Source: Williamsia sterculiae (GTDB lineage: Bacteria; Actinomycetota; Actinomycetes; Mycobacteriales; Mycobacteriaceae). From it: 64,000 bases of DNA. Below the pieces are notes generated by a model. The model did not search any database. It saw only the letters and a list, made by a program, of their open reading frames with translations, and was not told the DNA's origin. Position 1 is the stretch's first letter, and the number at the start of each line of letters is the position of its first letter. A program made the translations under genes and the position numbers. The stretch spans positions 154,359 to 218,358 of the forward strand of contig NZ_FTNT01000002.1 of NCBI RefSeq assembly GCF_900156495.1, given 5' to 3'. This document shows positions 61,883 to 64,000 of the stretch, in pieces.

Positions 61883-62266
61883 ATGGCCGGAGATGGCGAT
61901 GCCGTGACATCGTGGTCACGCATTGATCGCGACGCGGAAGTGCCCCCCTACGAGCAGGTCCGGCTCGGCATCATCGAGAAGATCACCGCCGGAGAGTTGT
62001 TGGTCGGTTCGAAGCTGCCGACCGTACGAGCCCTGGCCGCCACCATGGGGCTCGCGGTCAACACGGTGGCCCGCGTCTACCGGGAGTTGGAGGCCGATCA
62101 CTTCGTCGAGACGCGCGGCAGGCAAGGAACTTTCATCATCGCAGACAGTGGTTCCGCGACCGGCGCGGCGCAACGGCTCGCCGTCGAGTACATTGCCGCG
62201 ACCAGGTCGCTCGGTATCGCCGACGAGGCGGCGGTGGCGTTCGTCGAGAAGTCCGTCGGGTTGTAG
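61883..62266 (+). CDS. YtrA-type GntR-family regulator
   Basis: 127 residues: a winged helix (PPYEQVRLGIIEKITAGELLVGSKLPTVRALAATMGLAVNTVARVYRELEADHFVETRGRQGTFI) and a short helical tail of the YtrA subfamily, which lacks a ligand domain. It lies just downstream of arcA and 30 nt upstream of the transporter gene, so it may control either. GTG at 61880 is an alternative start. Confidence 0.9.
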   Translation: MAGDGDAVTSWSRIDRDAEVPPYEQVRLGIIEKITAGELLVGSKLPTVRALAATMGLAVNTVARVYRELEADHFVETRGRQGTFIIADSGSATGAAQRLAVEYIAATRSLGIADEAAVAFVEKSVGL

Positions 62267-62296
62267 CCCGCCGCCACTACTGCTTTGCTGTACGGC

Positions 62297-64000
62297 ATGG
62301 CAGTCAGCACGCATGGGACAGCGGACCAGGATGCGAAGGGTCGTGAGGAGGGCGAACAATCCTCGGCGTCAGGTGTATTGCGTGCCGGACTCGACAAGGT
62401 GGTCTTCGGGGTCACTGCCGCCATCGTCATCGCTTTCGTGGTCTGGGGCATCCTCGACAAGGAGTCGCTGAACAGTTCCACCCAGAGCGCGCTGGATTGG
62501 ATCACCGACAAACTGGGCTGGTTGTTCATCCTGTCGGCGACCGCATTCGTGTTGTTCGCCGTCTACCTGGCGGTCAGCAGGTACGGGAAGATCCCTCTCG
62601 GTCGTGACGGTGAGAAACCCGAGTACCGGACGGTCAGCTGGATCGCGATGATGTTCAGCGCCGGTATGGGCATCGGTCTCATGTTCTACGGTGTCAACGA
62701 GCCCCTGACCCACTTCGTCACGGCCCCACCGAACACCGACTCGCGCGATGTCTCGATCGCGATGGCGACAACCATGTTCCACTGGGGATTTCACCCGTGG
62801 GCCATGTACGCGGTGGTCGGTCTGGCCATCGCCTACAGCACCTATCGCTGCGGTCGGGGGCAGTTGCTCAGCGCAGTCTTCGCGCCACTGCTCGGTGACC
62901 GCGCGAACGGCGTGGGCGGGAAGATCATCGACATCCTGGCCATCTTCGCCACCCTGTTCGGCACCGTCGCGTCACTGGGACTCGGTGCCGCGCAGATCGG
63001 CTCGGGTTTCGAGGAACTGAACTGGGTGGGCGAGAGCGGCAAGCTGCTGCTGGTCGCCGTCATCGCGGTGCTGACCGCGGCCTTCGTCGCGTCGGCGGTT
63101 TCGGGGGTCGCCAAGGGTATCCAGTGGCTGTCCAACATCAACATGGTCCTCGCCGTCATCCTGGCGGTCTTCGTCTTCGCGGTCGGTCCCACCGTGTTCA
63201 TCATGAACATCATCCCGACCTCCATCGGGTCCTATCTCAACGACATCACCCAGTTCTCGGCACGCTCCGGGGCGACAACCGACGAAGCCGGCAAGGAATG
63301 GCTGGCCGGATGGACGATCTTCTACTGGGCGTGGTGGGTGTCCTGGACCCCGTTCGTCGGGATGTTCCTCGCCAAGATCAGCCGGGGTCGCACCATCCGC
63401 GAGTTCATCATCGGTGTGATGGTCGTCCCGACCACCGTCTCGCTCGTGTGGTTCGCGGTGTTCGGCGGTACCGCCATCCACCAGCAGTTGACCGGCACCG
63501 ATCTCGCCGCCAGCGGTGACTCGGAAGCCCAGCTGTTCGACATGCTCGGAAATCTGCCGTGGACCGGCATCGCCTCACTGCTGGTGATGATCCTGGTCGC
63601 GATCTTCTTCGTCTCCGGTGCCGACTCGGCGTCGCTGGTGATGGCGACGTTGAGTGAGCGGGGAGCCGAGGAACCAACCCGACGGGTCACGGTGTTCTGG
63701 GGTGTGCTGACCGGGGCGGTTGCCGCCCTGCTTCTCTGGGTGTCCGGCGACGACGCACTCAACGGCATCAAGACCATGGCGATCATCGCCGCTCTGCCGT
63801 TCGTGGTGGTCATGGTGGCCATGTGCGTGTCGCTGTATCTCGATCTCCGGCGGGACCCGCTGGTGCGCGCGCAACAGCACCTCGCCGACCAGACCGAGGA
63901 CAGGGTTCGGGCGCACGCGAACACCCTTGCCGCGTCGGGCGGTGACTCCGACGTGGTGCCATCGGACGAGCTGCCGATCGATTCGTCGCTGGTAAACGCG
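62297..64000 (+). CDS. BCCT-family betaine/carnitine/choline transporter (3' end outside window)
   Basis: 568 codons to the window edge, with no stop yet. After a hydrophilic N-terminus about twelve helices follow. BCCT hallmarks are MFSAGMGIGLMFYGVNEPLTHF, FHWGFHPWAMYAVVGLAIAY and FYWAWWVSWTPFVGMFLAKISRGRTIREFI, and FFVSGADSASLVM. It imports glycine betaine or related compounds with sodium for osmoprotection. The acidic C-terminal tail is incomplete, and osmosensing tails are common in this family. Confidence 0.93.
   Translation, partial: MAVSTHGTADQDAKGREEGEQSSASGVLRAGLDKVVFGVTAAIVIAFVVWGILDKESLNSSTQSALDWITDKLGWLFILSATAFVLFAVYLAVSRYGKIPLGRDGEKPEYRTVSWIAMMFSAGMGIGLMFYGVNEPLTHFVTAPPNTDSRDVSIAMATTMFHWGFHPWAMYAVVGLAIAYSTYRCGRGQLLSAVFAPLLGDRANGVGGKIIDILAIFATLFGTVASLGLGAAQIGSGFEELNWVGESGKLLLVAVIAVLTAAFVASAVSGVAKGIQWLSNINMVLAVILAVFVFAVGPTVFIMNIIPTSIGSYLNDITQFSARSGATTDEAGKEWLAGWTIFYWAWWVSWTPFVGMFLAKISRGRTIREFIIGVMVVPTTVSLVWFAVFGGTAIHQQLTGTDLAASGDSEAQLFDMLGNLPWTGIASLLVMILVAIFFVSGADSASLVMATLSERGAEEPTRRVTVFWGVLTGAVAALLLWVSGDDALNGIKTMAIIAALPFVVVMVAMCVSLYLDLRRDPLVRAQQHLADQTEDRVRAHANTLAASGGDSDVVPSDELPIDSSLVNA

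Overview
The window is GC-rich actinobacterial chromosome, most likely from a mycolic-acid-containing genus such as Gordonia or a close relative. This rests on the gene order mscL - SAF-domain gene - ruc/FmdB-like - 5-FCL - galU - moeA-like - rimJ-like - membrane protein, which matches the mycobacterial Rv0985c-Rv0996 neighbourhood, and on an mgtA-type mannosyltransferase, a fadD36-like acyl-CoA ligase and frequent GTG starts. The genus is an inference. No integrase, transposase, phage gene or CRISPR array was seen.

Region 1 (1-12041) is the outstanding feature: a compact bacterial microcompartment (BMC) locus. Two operons diverge from a 225-nt region (2360-2583) that contains an 11-bp inverted repeat. 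The leftward operon encodes a CrtC/DUF7064-like protein, a HAD phosphatase with a C-terminal helix resembling an encapsulation peptide, and a BMC-H shell protein, and ends at a strong terminator (38-70). The rightward operon encodes BMC-P, BMC-H, a CoA-acylating aldehyde dehydrogenase, BMC-T, a malate-dehydrogenase-fold enzyme with an extra N-terminal domain, and a zinc alcohol dehydrogenase. A GAF-PucR regulator, a EutJ-like actin-fold ATPase and a second zinc alcohol dehydrogenase lie on the opposite strand to its right. No known BMC signature enzyme (B12 or glycyl-radical lyase, aminotransferase/kinase pair, RuBisCO, aldolase) is present, so the substrate is open. The layout suggests a shell that confines an aldehyde and recycles NAD and CoA.

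Region 2 (12327-16807) holds a haloacid dehalogenase, a secreted trypsin-like protease, a membrane protein and a Baeyer-Villiger-type monooxygenase co-transcribed with a TetR regulator. Region 3 (16820-24600) is the conserved mycobacterial-type block, including a MoeA paralogue with a degenerate active site next to a membrane protein (a likely Glp/GlpR cell-division pair), followed by tRNA-Ala(CGC).

Region 4 (24914-40799) is mixed. It contains a membrane molybdo-oxidoreductase module, a PatB/MalY C-S lyase, an HNH endonuclease remnant, a secreted DUF1524 nuclease, mgtA, an EamA transporter/MocR regulator pair with overlapping start codons, a universal stress protein and a GT2/MFS pair. Region 5 (40814-49518) is a seven-gene cyclic-amide catabolic and uptake operon (nitrilase/ureidopropionase, dihydropyrimidinase, LLM oxidoreductase, ABC transporter) facing a MocR-type regulator.

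Region 6 (49583-64000) carries an acyl-CoA ligase - patatin - MFS - fused nitrate reductase/flavoreductase run. It is followed by an N-acetylglutamate-synthase-like gene divergent from arginine deiminase (arcA), a YtrA-type GntR regulator and a BCCT transporter cut by the window edge.
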